NCBI GenBank assembly: GCA_902785355.1
Contig: CACZYF010000019.1
Span: 1-33,185 of the forward strand
Direction of reading: 5' to 3'
DNA: 33,185 nucleotides
Source of the DNA: an uncultured Ruminococcus sp.
GTDB taxonomy: Bacteria; Bacillota; Clostridia; Oscillospirales; Acutalibacteraceae
A program made the translations under genes and the position numbers. Positions 7,455 to 15,707 of the stretch are shown here, piece after piece. Position 1 is the stretch's first letter. Each line of letters opens with the position of its first letter. The notes beneath the pieces were generated by a model that ran no database searches, had not been told where the DNA came from, and saw only the letters and a program-made list of their open reading frames with translations.

Positions 7455-8837
7455 ATGTCAGAAAACAAAATCCCCTACAAAATCTACTTAGACGAAAGCG
7501 AAATCCCCTCCAAATGGTATAATCTGCGCGCGGATATGAAAAACAAGCCCGCGCCGCTGCTGAACCCGGCTACCTGCAAGCCGATGACCGCTGAGGAGCT
7601 TAGCGCCGTATTCTGCGAAGAGCTGGTACAGCAGGAGCTCGACGACACCACTCCCTACATCGACATTCCGCAGGAGATCCGGGACTTCTACAAAATGTAT
7701 CGTCCCGCTCCGCTGGTACGCGCCTACTGTCTTGAAGAAGCGCTCGGTACACCCGCTAAGATCTACTACAAGTTCGAGGGCAACAACACCTCCGGAAGCC
7801 ACAAGCTGAACTCCGCGATCGCGCAGGCGTACTACGCGAAGAAGCAGGGACTCAAGGGCGTAACGACCGAGACCGGAGCCGGTCAGTGGGGCACGGCGCT
7901 GTCGATGGCATGCGCGTATCTCGGACTGGACTGCAAGGTCTTTATGGTCAAGGTCAGCTATGAGCAGAAGCCCTTCCGCCGCGAGGTCATGCGTACCTAC
8001 GGCGCAGATGTGACCCCCTCCCCCTCCATGACCACCGAGGTCGGTAAGAAGATCCTCGCCGAGCATCCCGGCACCACCGGTTCTCTCGGCTGCGCGATCA
8101 GCGAGGCGGTCGAGGTCGCGGTCAGCAATCCGGGCTATCGCTATGTACTCGGCTCCGTACTCAACCAGGTGCTCCTGCACCAGAGCATCATCGGTCTCGA
8201 GACCAAGGCGGCGCTGGATAAATACGGTATCGAGCCGGATATCATTATCGGCTGTGCCGGCGGCGGCTCCAACCTCGGCGGTCTGATCGCGCCGTTCATG
8301 GGCGAGAAGCTCCGCGGCGAGAAGGACTACCGCATCATCGCGGTAGAGCCCGCGTCCTGCCCAAGCTTCACCCGCGGCAAGTTCGCCTACGATTTCTGCG
8401 ATACCGGCATGATCTGTCCGCTCGCGAAGATGTACACCTTAGGCTCCGGCTTCATCCCCTCAGCGAACCACGCGGGCGGTCTGCGTTTCCACGGCATGAG
8501 CACCACCCTCTCTCAGCTCTATCACGACGGCTACATGGAGGCCACCTCCGTAGAGCAAACGTCCGTATTTGAGGCGGCTGAACAGTTTGCGAGAGTCGAG
8601 GGCATCCTCCCCGCTCCCGAGTCGAGCCACGCGATCCGCGTCGCGATCGACGAAGCGCTCAAGTGCAAGGAGACCGGCGAGGAGAAGACCATCGTATTCG
8701 GTCTGACGGGTACAGGCTACTTCGACATGGTCGCTTACCAGAAGTTCAACGACGGCGAGATGTCCGACTATATCCCCACCGATGAGGATCTCGCAAAGGG
8801 ACTTAGTTCCCTTCCGAAGGTTCCGGTTCAGGAATAA
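7455..8837 (+). CDS. trpB: Tryptophan synthase beta chain, TrpB2 type
   Basis: The 460-residue PLP enzyme joins indole and L-serine to form L-tryptophan. The start is the ATG 8 bases after AAGGAG; the frame is open 28 codons further up, but without a ribosome site. The PLP lysine lies in NTSGSHKLNS (Lys117), the catalytic glutamate in TETGAGQWG (about Glu139), and the phosphate-binding loop is CAGGGSN (267-273). GSHKLN in place of GAHKIN, the extended N-terminus and the overall length mark the TrpB2 subgroup, which often stands apart from trpA. No trpA or other trp gene is in the window, so the enzyme may use free indole or pair with a distant TrpA. Expression is under the tryptophan T-box immediately upstream. 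Confidence 0.93.
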   Translation: MSENKIPYKIYLDESEIPSKWYNLRADMKNKPAPLLNPATCKPMTAEELSAVFCEELVQQELDDTTPYIDIPQEIRDFYKMYRPAPLVRAYCLEEALGTPAKIYYKFEGNNTSGSHKLNSAIAQAYYAKKQGLKGVTTETGAGQWGTALSMACAYLGLDCKVFMVKVSYEQKPFRREVMRTYGADVTPSPSMTTEVGKKILAEHPGTTGSLGCAISEAVEVAVSNPGYRYVLGSVLNQVLLHQSIIGLETKAALDKYGIEPDIIIGCAGGGSNLGGLIAPFMGEKLRGEKDYRIIAVEPASCPSFTRGKFAYDFCDTGMICPLAKMYTLGSGFIPSANHAGGLRFHGMSTTLSQLYHDGYMEATSVEQTSVFEAAEQFARVEGILPAPESSHAIRVAIDEALKCKETGEEKTIVFGLTGTGYFDMVAYQKFNDGEMSDYIPTDEDLAKGLSSLPKVPVQE

Positions 8838-8921
8838 GGAAAGCACTGCAGTTATCAACGTCGTTCCTAAACATCACAAGCAATGATATCATCACCAAGT
8901 ATTTGGAAGGTATATTGGCAG

Positions 8922-8954
8922 AAGGCGCTCTCATATGAGGGCGCCTTTCGTTTT
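8922..8954 (+). terminator. Terminator of trpB
   Basis: The stem AAGGCGC-CTCAT/ATGAG-GCGCCTT (8922-8947, one internal mismatch) is followed by TCGTTTT. It lies about 85 bases after the trpB stop. Confidence 0.8.
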
Positions 8955-8968
8955 GTAATGAAACATCA

Positions 8969-9001
8969 AACAGGATCGGCTCGTAATGAACCGATCCTGT
9001 T
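8969..9001 (-). terminator. Hairpin at the 3' end of the beta-helix lipoprotein gene
   Basis: A perfect 11-bp inverted repeat (AACAGGATCGG at 8969-8979, complement at 8991-9001) lies 25 bases after the stop codon on the minus strand. Only short T-runs follow (TTTGATGTTT), so it is a weak terminator at best. Confidence 0.55.
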
Positions 9002-9025
9002 GTAAAATGAAACTTATCTATCGTA

Positions 9026-10465
9026 TTATTCGGGCTTTGCGGGAGGGGTGCCGCCGTCGCCGGGGCCGTGACCGCCGCCCTCGCCGGGCTTATCGGGAGC
9101 GCCGCCCTGACCGCCGCTGCTGACGGTGAAGGTGATCGCCGAGCCTGTCGAGGCTGAACCCGCCGTATAAGCGACGCCGTTGACATAGAGGGTATGGCCG
9201 TTGAGGTCGATGCTGTCCGCGTCACAGGTCAGGGAGGTCACGTAGCTGTCGGCAGTCAGCGTCCACTTGGAGCCGCCGCTGAGATTGACATAGACCTCGC
9301 CCGCGCTGCCGGTCGGGTTGATCGCGCCGTTGAAGGAGGAACCGTCCTTGAGGTACAGGTTCAGCACCGAGATATCGTCGACGAGCATATCGCCGCTGAT
9401 CGTCTGCTTCGAAGCGTTCAGGTTGACCTGACCGCCGTTGCTGCCGTCGCTGCCCCAGCCCGCCGCGGCAGCCCTGAGGAATACGCCGTCGGCGTCGTTA
9501 TTGATGATGGCAGCGCCGCTGAGGGTGATATCGGTCGCGGTGTTGTTGACAAAGAAGATATCGCCGTTCGCGTTCGTGAGCGTGCCGCCGTTCATCGTGA
9601 AGGACGAGGTGCCCTGAGCCGCGTCGCCGGACATGCTCTGGTAGATCATCACCGCCTGATAGTAGGCTGACTTGTCGCTGTTCTTGGTGTTGTTATCGGC
9701 GTTCAGCGTGACGTTATTGAGGGTGACGCTGTTCTTGCCCTCGACGACAACGCCCTGAGAGGCGGTGGAGGTCAGCTCGGCGTTATCGACCGTGATATCC
9801 GCGGTCGAATAGATGACGGGAGAGCCGGTGCCCGAGGTGGTATAGGAGCCGCCCGTGATGTTCACGTCGCCGCCGCCGCGGTCGGAGCGGATCGCCGCCG
9901 AGGAATTGCCGGAGGTGTTCACGGTCACGTCGGTCGCGTTCATCGTACCGCCGCCCGTCGTCATCAAGCCGCCCGAGCAGTTGCCCGAGGTCTCGATATA
10001 GCTGTCGGAGATGTTGACGGTCGTACCCTCGCCGTAGCTGAATACCGCGTTCGCGTGGGTGCCGTCGGTCTTGACGACCATCTTGCTGAGGTCGAGCGTA
10101 CCGCCGTTTGTCGCGAAGATCGCGGCGTTATCGCCGTAAAAGTCCGCCTCGTCGCCGCTGTCGCTGTCGCCGGTCTTGACGACCTTGGTGTTTTTATAGC
10201 TCAGGCTCTCGCCGTCCGCGAGGATCGCATGCTCGCCGCCCGTGCTGTTCTCGATCGTATCGTTGATCGTGATATCCGCCTCACTGAGCTTCTTGATCTC
10301 TGCTTCGTCAGCCGTTGCCGTCTGTGTTTCCCGTACCGCTTCGGTGGCGGATACCGCCTGCGTCTCGGTTTGGGTCGTACCGCCCGAGCAAGCCGCCATA
10401 GAGCCTGCCAGAAGCGCCGTCAGCATGAAGGCAGTCGCCTTAAGTGCAAAATACTTGTTTTTCAT
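9026..10465 (-). CDS. Secreted lipoprotein with predicted beta-helix repeats
   Basis: The 479-residue product starts at the ATG 7 bases after GGAGG; an ATG two codons upstream is too close to that site. It has a lipoprotein-like signal, ...LLAGSMAAC|SGG, although Met at -3 of the lipobox is unusual. A Thr/Gln-rich linker is followed by many short repeats rich in Asn, Thr and Gly (DITVDNAELTSTASQGVVVEG, SVTLNNVTLNADNN), typical of right-handed parallel beta-helix proteins. The last 30 residues are Gly/Pro-rich (GGHGPGDGGTPPAKPE) and may span or contact the wall. Proteins with such folds bind or cleave polysaccharides or act as adhesins. No catalytic residues are recognised, so no enzyme role is assigned. 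Confidence 0.75.
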   Translation of the reverse strand: MKNKYFALKATAFMLTALLAGSMAACSGGTTQTETQAVSATEAVRETQTATADEAEIKKLSEADITINDTIENSTGGEHAILADGESLSYKNTKVVKTGDSDSGDEADFYGDNAAIFATNGGTLDLSKMVVKTDGTHANAVFSYGEGTTVNISDSYIETSGNCSGGLMTTGGGTMNATDVTVNTSGNSSAAIRSDRGGGDVNITGGSYTTSGTGSPVIYSTADITVDNAELTSTASQGVVVEGKNSVTLNNVTLNADNNTKNSDKSAYYQAVMIYQSMSGDAAQGTSSFTMNGGTLTNANGDIFFVNNTATDITLSGAAIINNDADGVFLRAAAAGWGSDGSNGGQVNLNASKQTISGDMLVDDISVLNLYLKDGSSFNGAINPTGSAGEVYVNLSGGSKWTLTADSYVTSLTCDADSIDLNGHTLYVNGVAYTAGSASTGSAITFTVSSGGQGGAPDKPGEGGGHGPGDGGTPPAKPE

Positions 10466-10560
10466 ATTCATTCCTCCCTTGGAGCTTTATTGTGACCTTA
10501 TCATAACGGAAGAATATGACAGAAACATGGCGCTTATGTGAACAAAAACTGAAATTCTCA

Positions 10561-10595
10561 GAAAAGCCCTCTGCTCCGAAAAGGAACAGAGGGCT
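10561..10595 (-). terminator. Terminator of the CHAP-dockerin gene
   Basis: On the minus strand a 13-bp stem (arms 10583-10595 and 10565-10577, one G-U pair) with a short loop ends in GGGCTTTTC, 13 bases after the stop codon. Confidence 0.85.
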
Positions 10596-10608
10596 GATTC
10601 AAGATATT

Positions 10609-11994
10609 CTATATATCAATGCGGATAACTCCGCCGATGCCGTCGGGAGCTTTCAGCTGGTTCAGGTAACGCTGAAGCCACGTTGCGTCGATAACGTTGA
10701 CTTCATCGTCACGGTCGACGTCGGAAAGGATCAGTGCGTCACCGGATAGCTCGGCGAGCCCGATATCGTAACGCTGAATCAGGGTCACGTCGGGGGTATC
10801 CACCTCACCGTCCTGATCAGCGTCGCCCAGGATCGCATTCGCCCTGTCGATAATTTTAAGGGGCAGCTCAATCTCACCGTCATCGAAAACAAGCCTCAGT
10901 CGATGTACGCCGACAGAGAGCTCAGAAAGCTCCGAGCTGCCGATCGTCAGAAGACCCTCGTGAAAGATCATATTGCTCTCAATAATCGAGCCATGGTAAC
11001 TGCCATCCAGGTAGACCGAAGCCATAACGGACTCTGAATTTGTACGGATCTTCAGACTTTGCGAAGCGTTCTTGTCCCGGGTCAGCACAGGCGTATCGCA
11101 GGTAATCTCTTTAGGCTCAGGCGGGGTGATCACATCGTAATCCGCATACGCGAGGATACGGTTGGCGTTGAGGCAGTACGCCTGACCGCGGAAGCTCTCC
11201 CGGACGTCCAGGTCGATCTGTCGGGTAATGACCATACCGTCGGAGTTTCCGTTAGAATAGGTCAGCACATGGGTATCCCTATCGTAATCCACGACGATAC
11301 CAACATGAGAATAGTAATCGCCGTTACCCGCCCACGAAAAGAACACCAGGCCGCCGGGCTTATACGGGATCTCAAATGGATCGATATCAACGTTATAATA
11401 AGTGTTCCACGGCATCGCGTCCAGCTTATGACGCGCGAGCGGCGGATAGTAAACCAGCTTTTGATTCAGGTTGAAGGACTCGATCCATGAATCTGCGTCG
11501 TAAAAGACGCGCGGATCGACGATATAGGCGTAATAATATTTCTTCAACTGATCCTTGGTATAGTAGCCCGCTTGATACAGGCACCAGCTCACGTAGATCG
11601 CACACCAGTCATAATCGACATACTGAGAATCCTCGTCAAGCTCCATGATGTAGCGCTGAGCCCAGCGGGTATACTCGGTGTTGCCGGTCAGGTTGTCGTT
11701 CATTCTCAGCTCACTGCCGGTCCAGAGCTTACCCTCCGCTTTGGCGAGAGAGAGATCGACGCCTTCGGTCGCATAGTTCTTGTAGCCCTCCTGCGACAGC
11801 GTAACGGCGAGCACCTTCTCCATCGCGATACCATCCTTATGCTCCTCGAGCGCCTGCATCAGCCGCTGATAATAAACCGAGGTTTTGTACTCATCGGAAT
11901 AAGCAAGAGGATTTTCCTCAGCTGTTGCCGCAAGCGCAGACACGCTGCTGAAAGCCAGTACCAGCGCGAGCGCAATGCTAATAATTCGTTTCAT
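10609..11994 (-). CDS. Secreted CHAP-domain hydrolase with C-terminal type I dockerin
   Basis: The 461-residue product starts at the ATG preceded by AATGGAG; the frame extends 43 codons upstream without a signal. Residues 1-24 are a signal peptide ending ALA|A. Residues about 110-300 resemble a CHAP/NlpC-like amidohydrolase domain: the likely nucleophile is Cys131 in DWCAIYVSWC and the histidine is His230 in YYSHVGIVVDYD. Such enzymes cut peptidoglycan amide bonds. A beta-rich region follows, and the last 60 residues form a type I dockerin with two calcium loops (DADQDGEVDTPD and DVDRDDEVNVID), each followed by LIQRY or LQRYL. Dockerins plug into cohesins on scaffoldins, so this hydrolase is probably held in a cell-surface complex. 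No cohesin is in the window. Confidence 0.88.
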   Translation of the reverse strand: MKRIISIALALVLAFSSVSALAATAEENPLAYSDEYKTSVYYQRLMQALEEHKDGIAMEKVLAVTLSQEGYKNYATEGVDLSLAKAEGKLWTGSELRMNDNLTGNTEYTRWAQRYIMELDEDSQYVDYDWCAIYVSWCLYQAGYYTKDQLKKYYYAYIVDPRVFYDADSWIESFNLNQKLVYYPPLARHKLDAMPWNTYYNVDIDPFEIPYKPGGLVFFSWAGNGDYYSHVGIVVDYDRDTHVLTYSNGNSDGMVITRQIDLDVRESFRGQAYCLNANRILAYADYDVITPPEPKEITCDTPVLTRDKNASQSLKIRTNSESVMASVYLDGSYHGSIIESNMIFHEGLLTIGSSELSELSVGVHRLRLVFDDGEIELPLKIIDRANAILGDADQDGEVDTPDVTLIQRYDIGLAELSGDALILSDVDRDDEVNVIDATWLQRYLNQLKAPDGIGGVIRIDI

Positions 11995-12196
11995 CGTAAC
12001 ATCTCCATTTGTTATTACGCGCGACATAATCGCTTTGAGCGTCCCGGTATTCGGGAGAACAACCGAACGCAGCAAATTGTCGGCGTCGCGCGGCGCCGGC
12101 TTCTGCCCCGACAGCAATATCAAAGATCAGCCCGGGTATATTGAAGCAGCTCCGGTCATCCGTAAAAACGGGCATCCGGAGCTGATTTATCTCAGG

Positions 12197-12658
12197 TCAC
12201 TTTACGGGGACGCAGTACTCGTCGTTGATCCTCTGCACCTTTTTCACACGGCGGACATACTTCTCTGCAGTCAGCGGATCGGTCGTCATAAAGGTCTTGA
12301 CGATCTCCTGAGCGATCAAACCGCCGATGATCTTCGCGCCGAGGCACAAAACGTTCGCGTCGTTATGCTGACGGGCAAGCGAAGCGCAAAACGGATCCTG
12401 ACAGACGCAGGCGTAGATCCCGTTCACCTTGTTGGCGATCATAGCGCTGCCGTAGCCTACGCCGTCTACAAAAATACCCCTGTCACATTCGCCTTTTGCA
12501 ACCGCCAGAGCGGCAGGCAGAACAAAGTCCGACAGGTCGCAGGACGCCTCGTCATAAGCGCCGAAGTCCACTACCGTGTGTCCCTGAGATTCCAGTAAAG
12601 CCTTGATCTCGTATTTCATAATTGTGCCGGCATGATCGTTTGACATAGCGATTTTCAT
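12197..12658 (-). CDS. RpiB/LacA/LacB family sugar-phosphate isomerase, LacA-like
   Basis: At 153 residues this is a full-length family member. It keeps the NDHAG start motif, IANKVNG and ARQHNDANVLCLG, which build the sugar-phosphate site. RpiB interconverts ribose-5-P and ribulose-5-P; LacAB interconverts galactose-6-P and tagatose-6-P. The catalytic Cys of E. coli RpiB (CGTGVG) is replaced by Asp65 (VDGVGYGS). As I recall it, LacA carries the same kind of change (IDAFGAGS), while LacB keeps the Cys. The protein is therefore more LacA-like than RpiB-like, yet no LacB partner is present here. It lies beside a GH36 gene on the same strand but has its own promoter. The start is supported by GAGAGGAG. 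Confidence 0.85.
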   Translation of the reverse strand: MKIAMSNDHAGTIMKYEIKALLESQGHTVVDFGAYDEASCDLSDFVLPAALAVAKGECDRGIFVDGVGYGSAMIANKVNGIYACVCQDPFCASLARQHNDANVLCLGAKIIGGLIAQEIVKTFMTTDPLTAEKYVRRVKKVQRINDEYCVPVK

Positions 12659-12690
12659 AATGATCGCTCCTCTCGTAATACTGTAACTTC

Positions 12691-12719
12691 AGTATATCAC
12701 AGGAAGCCAAAAAAGCCAA
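12691..12719 (-). promoter_or_regulatory. Promoter of the LacA-like isomerase gene
   Basis: The minus strand reads TTGGCT (12714-12719), a 17-base spacer and TATACT (12691-12696), about 30 bases upstream of the start codon. This makes the gene separable from the upstream GH36 gene. Confidence 0.65.
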
Positions 12720-12746
12720 TACTTTTTCGATACATCTTCAACCTGT

Positions 12747-14777
12747 TTACATCTCGATCACAACAACTGTCTGTCCGATCTCTTCATCCATGGGTATCAC
12801 GATCAACGCGTCGTTTCTGACTGCGATATCGGTCACATCGCCGCCGTTGACCGTGATTTTTTTCGGTAGGTCATCAGATACGAAAGCGAAGGTATCCGCT
12901 TCATGTAGGATAACGGTCTGAATATTCCCGCAGTTACGGATACTCTCGATCGCCGTAAAGCCGACATATTTATCCGTCAACCCGACAGGGGTGCAGTTTC
13001 CCGTCACGGGAAGAAATACAAACCAGCCGTAACCGCCTTTTTCAAGTCTGCAGTCGATCTTCTCATCACAGCGAACGGTGCGGACAGTCTTTGAAAAATA
13101 ATCATAAACCAAATATTTCTCAAATGACGAGATTCCGTCGATCTCGCAGGGAGAGACCGAGCAGGCTATCTCTCCGTCACCCAGATTATAGACCGCGATG
13201 CCGCCGCCTCTCAGCTCTGCTCCAAATGACGCGGTATTTTGCAATTTGATGAAACCGCTCTTGAACGGATCGATGAATACGCAGTCGGCGGTAGGCTTTG
13301 CGGAACGATCCATCATCAACAATTCTCCGTTTATATAGGAAAGAGGTCTGAGCACATCCGCGTCCGTCTCCCCTACCCGGTCGCTGAAATAGACAGGTCC
13401 GCCGCTGATCGCGCGCAGCAAAGCGTGTTTCACGCTGTCGGGATGCGTCGTCCAGAACATATCCCAGTCACAGCAGTACAGCCGATCATGATACAGCGAA
13501 TTATAGGCGTTTTGGAGCAGATGCTCCTTGAAGCTGTCCTCTATTGTCGGGAAGAAGTCGTCACTGTTGCGGGAGATCGCCGATGCAGGGCGGGAGAGGA
13601 TGTTCTCCATCGACATACCCATACAGTTGATGATCGCGCTGTCCATCCGAGAAGCGCCGTCCTCAAGACTTCCGTGCAGAGCGTCTGCCGCTTCACCCAG
13701 CGGCAGGGTATTCTCAAAGCACAGCGGGATCGTCCCCTGACCGTCTACCTTAACGAAGCTTATGCCCTGCTCAGTCAACGTCTTATACCAGTCGCGATAA
13801 AAGCCCGCTCCTCTGTCCGGATCAGGCACCAAGCGGCCGCTTGCGGTACGGCGGAGATACGCCGCCTCCTGTCGGGCAACAGGGCTGTCGGGATAGATTC
13901 CGCTCCAGTACCCCATCAGCGCATGCCATACGCCGAACCATTCAACGCCCGTGCTTCTGCGGATATCCTCGATCAGTCCTCTAAAGCCCTCGGGAAACTT
14001 CTCGCGATCAGGCTGATAATCATACAGCAGGCGGTTCTTCAACGTCAACCAGCCGTCGTCGATGATCATCCACTTGACGGGAACGTGCTTTTCGGCCAAC
14101 TCCGCAGCCTTCTGACGGATGCCTTCATCATTGACGTCGGTATAGAACGCATTCCAGCTGCACCATCCGAGCCGGCGGAACATTTCCGGGATACGGCGCT
14201 GTTCTCTGAGTCTGATGTTCTTCACCCGTGCAAGCTCCGTAAAGACCGTCGAGATCGCTTCATCGACCGACAAAGCCTCGGCATACAGAAACAGCGGCTC
14301 ATGCACCTCGCTGATACCGCCGTACAGCGCCGTCAGCACAAGCTGCAGCTGAGTTTGATTGCCGCACGTCAGATATGACTTGAACCGCTCGCCTACCATC
14401 GGGACAAAGCACGCATATCTGTTATCATAGCGAAGCAGCAGAACCTGTGTTTTGTCGGGAATATCCGACAGCTTCTGTACAAACGCAGGCCGTGACCACC
14501 ATGAGCTGAACATATAGATTGCGGTGATATCCCGCGGGGATTCATCCACGGGTAGATACAGTCGGATCGGCTCCTGCATTTGAAGATTATCGCTTTGTTC
14601 CAGCTCGTCGGACGCGATCGACAGATCGATTCTGCCGAGCCTGCAGCCGCCTGTCGTCTCTTCACTGACCGACAGACTGATACCGTTCTCATTCACCTCA
14701 CCGTTCATATACAGCTCAAGCGCCGTCATAGACGATCTCTGTCTGCGGATTTCCGCTCTCAATTTTTTCTTCGGCAT
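12747..14777 (-). CDS. GH36 alpha-galactosidase / raffinose-synthase-family enzyme
   Basis: The 676-residue protein starts at the ATG 9 bases after GAGGG; a GTG two codons upstream sits too close to that site. After an N-terminal beta-rich domain (about 1-195) comes the TIM-barrel with the signatures of the raffinose synthase/Sip1 branch of clan GH-D: GWCSWNAFY (204-212), WMIIDDGW, and FVKVDGQG with the likely nucleophile Asp345. RNSDDFF follows, with the likely acid/base Asp407. A C-terminal beta-sandwich closes it. No signal peptide is visible, so it should act in the cytoplasm on imported alpha-galactosides such as raffinose or melibiose. Transferase versus hydrolase activity cannot be told from sequence. 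Its neighbour, a LacA-like isomerase, would fit downstream galactose use. Confidence 0.87.
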   Translation of the reverse strand: MPKKKLRAEIRRQRSSMTALELYMNGEVNENGISLSVSEETTGGCRLGRIDLSIASDELEQSDNLQMQEPIRLYLPVDESPRDITAIYMFSSWWSRPAFVQKLSDIPDKTQVLLLRYDNRYACFVPMVGERFKSYLTCGNQTQLQLVLTALYGGISEVHEPLFLYAEALSVDEAISTVFTELARVKNIRLREQRRIPEMFRRLGWCSWNAFYTDVNDEGIRQKAAELAEKHVPVKWMIIDDGWLTLKNRLLYDYQPDREKFPEGFRGLIEDIRRSTGVEWFGVWHALMGYWSGIYPDSPVARQEAAYLRRTASGRLVPDPDRGAGFYRDWYKTLTEQGISFVKVDGQGTIPLCFENTLPLGEAADALHGSLEDGASRMDSAIINCMGMSMENILSRPASAISRNSDDFFPTIEDSFKEHLLQNAYNSLYHDRLYCCDWDMFWTTHPDSVKHALLRAISGGPVYFSDRVGETDADVLRPLSYINGELLMMDRSAKPTADCVFIDPFKSGFIKLQNTASFGAELRGGGIAVYNLGDGEIACSVSPCEIDGISSFEKYLVYDYFSKTVRTVRCDEKIDCRLEKGGYGWFVFLPVTGNCTPVGLTDKYVGFTAIESIRNCGNIQTVILHEADTFAFVSDDLPKKITVNGGDVTDIAVRNDALIVIPMDEEIGQTVVVIEM

Positions 14778-14814
14778 TTTCACACGCCCTCTCGAATACT
14801 AATACTCTGTCATC

Positions 14815-14823
14815 ATTATAACA
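14815..14823 (-). promoter_or_regulatory. Extended -10 element ahead of the GH36 gene
   Basis: The minus strand reads TGTTATAAT (-10 at 14815-14820), about 40 bases before the start codon. No good -35 box lies at 17 bases, so this would be an extended -10 promoter. Confidence 0.4.
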
Positions 14824-15044
14824 TCTGTTTTACCCGACCGAAATAGTATTATGTCATTGAAAAATAACGAGATGTACGGGTTATAGCACAAGAAAGCGCC
14901 TTGCGCGTATTTCGTATAGCCATCGCTTGTTCTTTTCTCTTTTTCTGTTTTATTCGGGTTTACCCCAACTATTAACAGAGAGCCTCCGTAAACAGAGCGC
15001 ACTCTTTTGATATGTTGTGACAATTGTGCTGTGTTGTGACCATA
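14824..15044. other. Intergenic stretch without a recognisable gene
   Basis: AT-rich sequence between the GH36 promoter and the reductase terminator. Short open frames here lack ribosome sites and family resemblance. I see no RNA motif I can name. Confidence 0.5.
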
Positions 15045-15085
15045 TTAAAGAAGCGCCAACCGGCTGAGCATGCCAATCGGCGCTT
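15045..15085 (-). terminator. Terminator of the SDR-to-reductase operon
   Basis: On the minus strand AAGCGCC...GGCGCTT (15079-15085 with 15051-15057), plus an inner TTGGC/GCCGG, is followed by CTTTAAT. It lies 50 bases after the last gene of the operon. Confidence 0.75.
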
Positions 15086-15134
15086 TATCTTAGCAGATAT
15101 TCATGTACACTGACACATTTATTGAATCCGGCAC

Positions 15135-15689
15135 TTAGGAAAGAGGCGTTTCAATTGACTTGCCGAATTCATATGCGGCTTTAAGCATATCCTCTCGCCC
15201 GCTTACCTCGTTCGCGTCATTGACGCCGCCGCCGTTGAAAACTCCCGCAAAACGCGCTTTGTCAAAGCACGCGATCCAACCCTTCAGACCGCCGACTGCC
15301 GTCTCAACGACTTCATCGCCCTCCTCGGCGGACGTCGTCATGAGATACACGTCGCGGAAGCTGTATTTCTGCGGATAGAGCGGATTCAAACGGTCGAGCA
15401 GGGTTTTGAGCTGACCGCTGAGCTCATAGTAGTAGATCGGCGTAACAAATACGATGGTATCAGCCGATTTGACCTTTTCCAGTATCTCGCTCACATCATC
15501 CTTGATGACGCATTTCATCGTCTTTTGACAGGCGAGGCAGCCTTTGCAGAAACGGATATCTTTATCCTTTAATGTAATCAGCTCCGCATGATTTCCGCTT
15601 TCAAGCGCTCCTTGCAGCGCCTGACGGGCGAGTATCTCGGAATTGCTTTTATTGCGGATACTGCTTGAAATAATGACTATATTCTTCAT
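15135..15689 (-). CDS. Flavodoxin-fold NAD(P)H-dependent FMN reductase family protein
   Basis: This 184-residue protein starts at the ATG 6-7 bases after AAGGAG; an ATG five codons upstream precedes that site and is rejected. MKNIVIISSSIRNKSNSE is the FMN phosphate-binding loop of the flavodoxin-like fold. CKGCLACQ (about residues 50-57) resembles the cysteine cluster of iron-sulfur flavoproteins and related NADPH reductases. TPIYYYELSGQLKTLLDR matches the family core around the FMN ring. It probably moves electrons to a small organic substrate or quinone in the cytoplasm. It is the last gene of a four-gene operon, 18 bases after the hydrolase gene and followed by a terminator. Confidence 0.87.
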   Translation of the reverse strand: MKNIVIISSSIRNKSNSEILARQALQGALESGNHAELITLKDKDIRFCKGCLACQKTMKCVIKDDVSEILEKVKSADTIVFVTPIYYYELSGQLKTLLDRLNPLYPQKYSFRDVYLMTTSAEEGDEVVETAVGGLKGWIACFDKARFAGVFNGGGVNDANEVSGREDMLKAAYEFGKSIETPLS

Positions 15690-15707
15690 TTGTCGCTCCT
15701 TCATAAA

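Noticed and set aside
11995-12130. Possible c-di-AMP or c-di-GMP riboswitch ahead of the CHAP-dockerin gene.
   Set aside because: Inverted repeats are present, but I could not find the conserved core sequences of either class.
14799-15023. 74-codon minus-strand frame upstream of the GH36 gene.
   Set aside because: No ribosome site or family resemblance; it covers the likely GH36 promoter.
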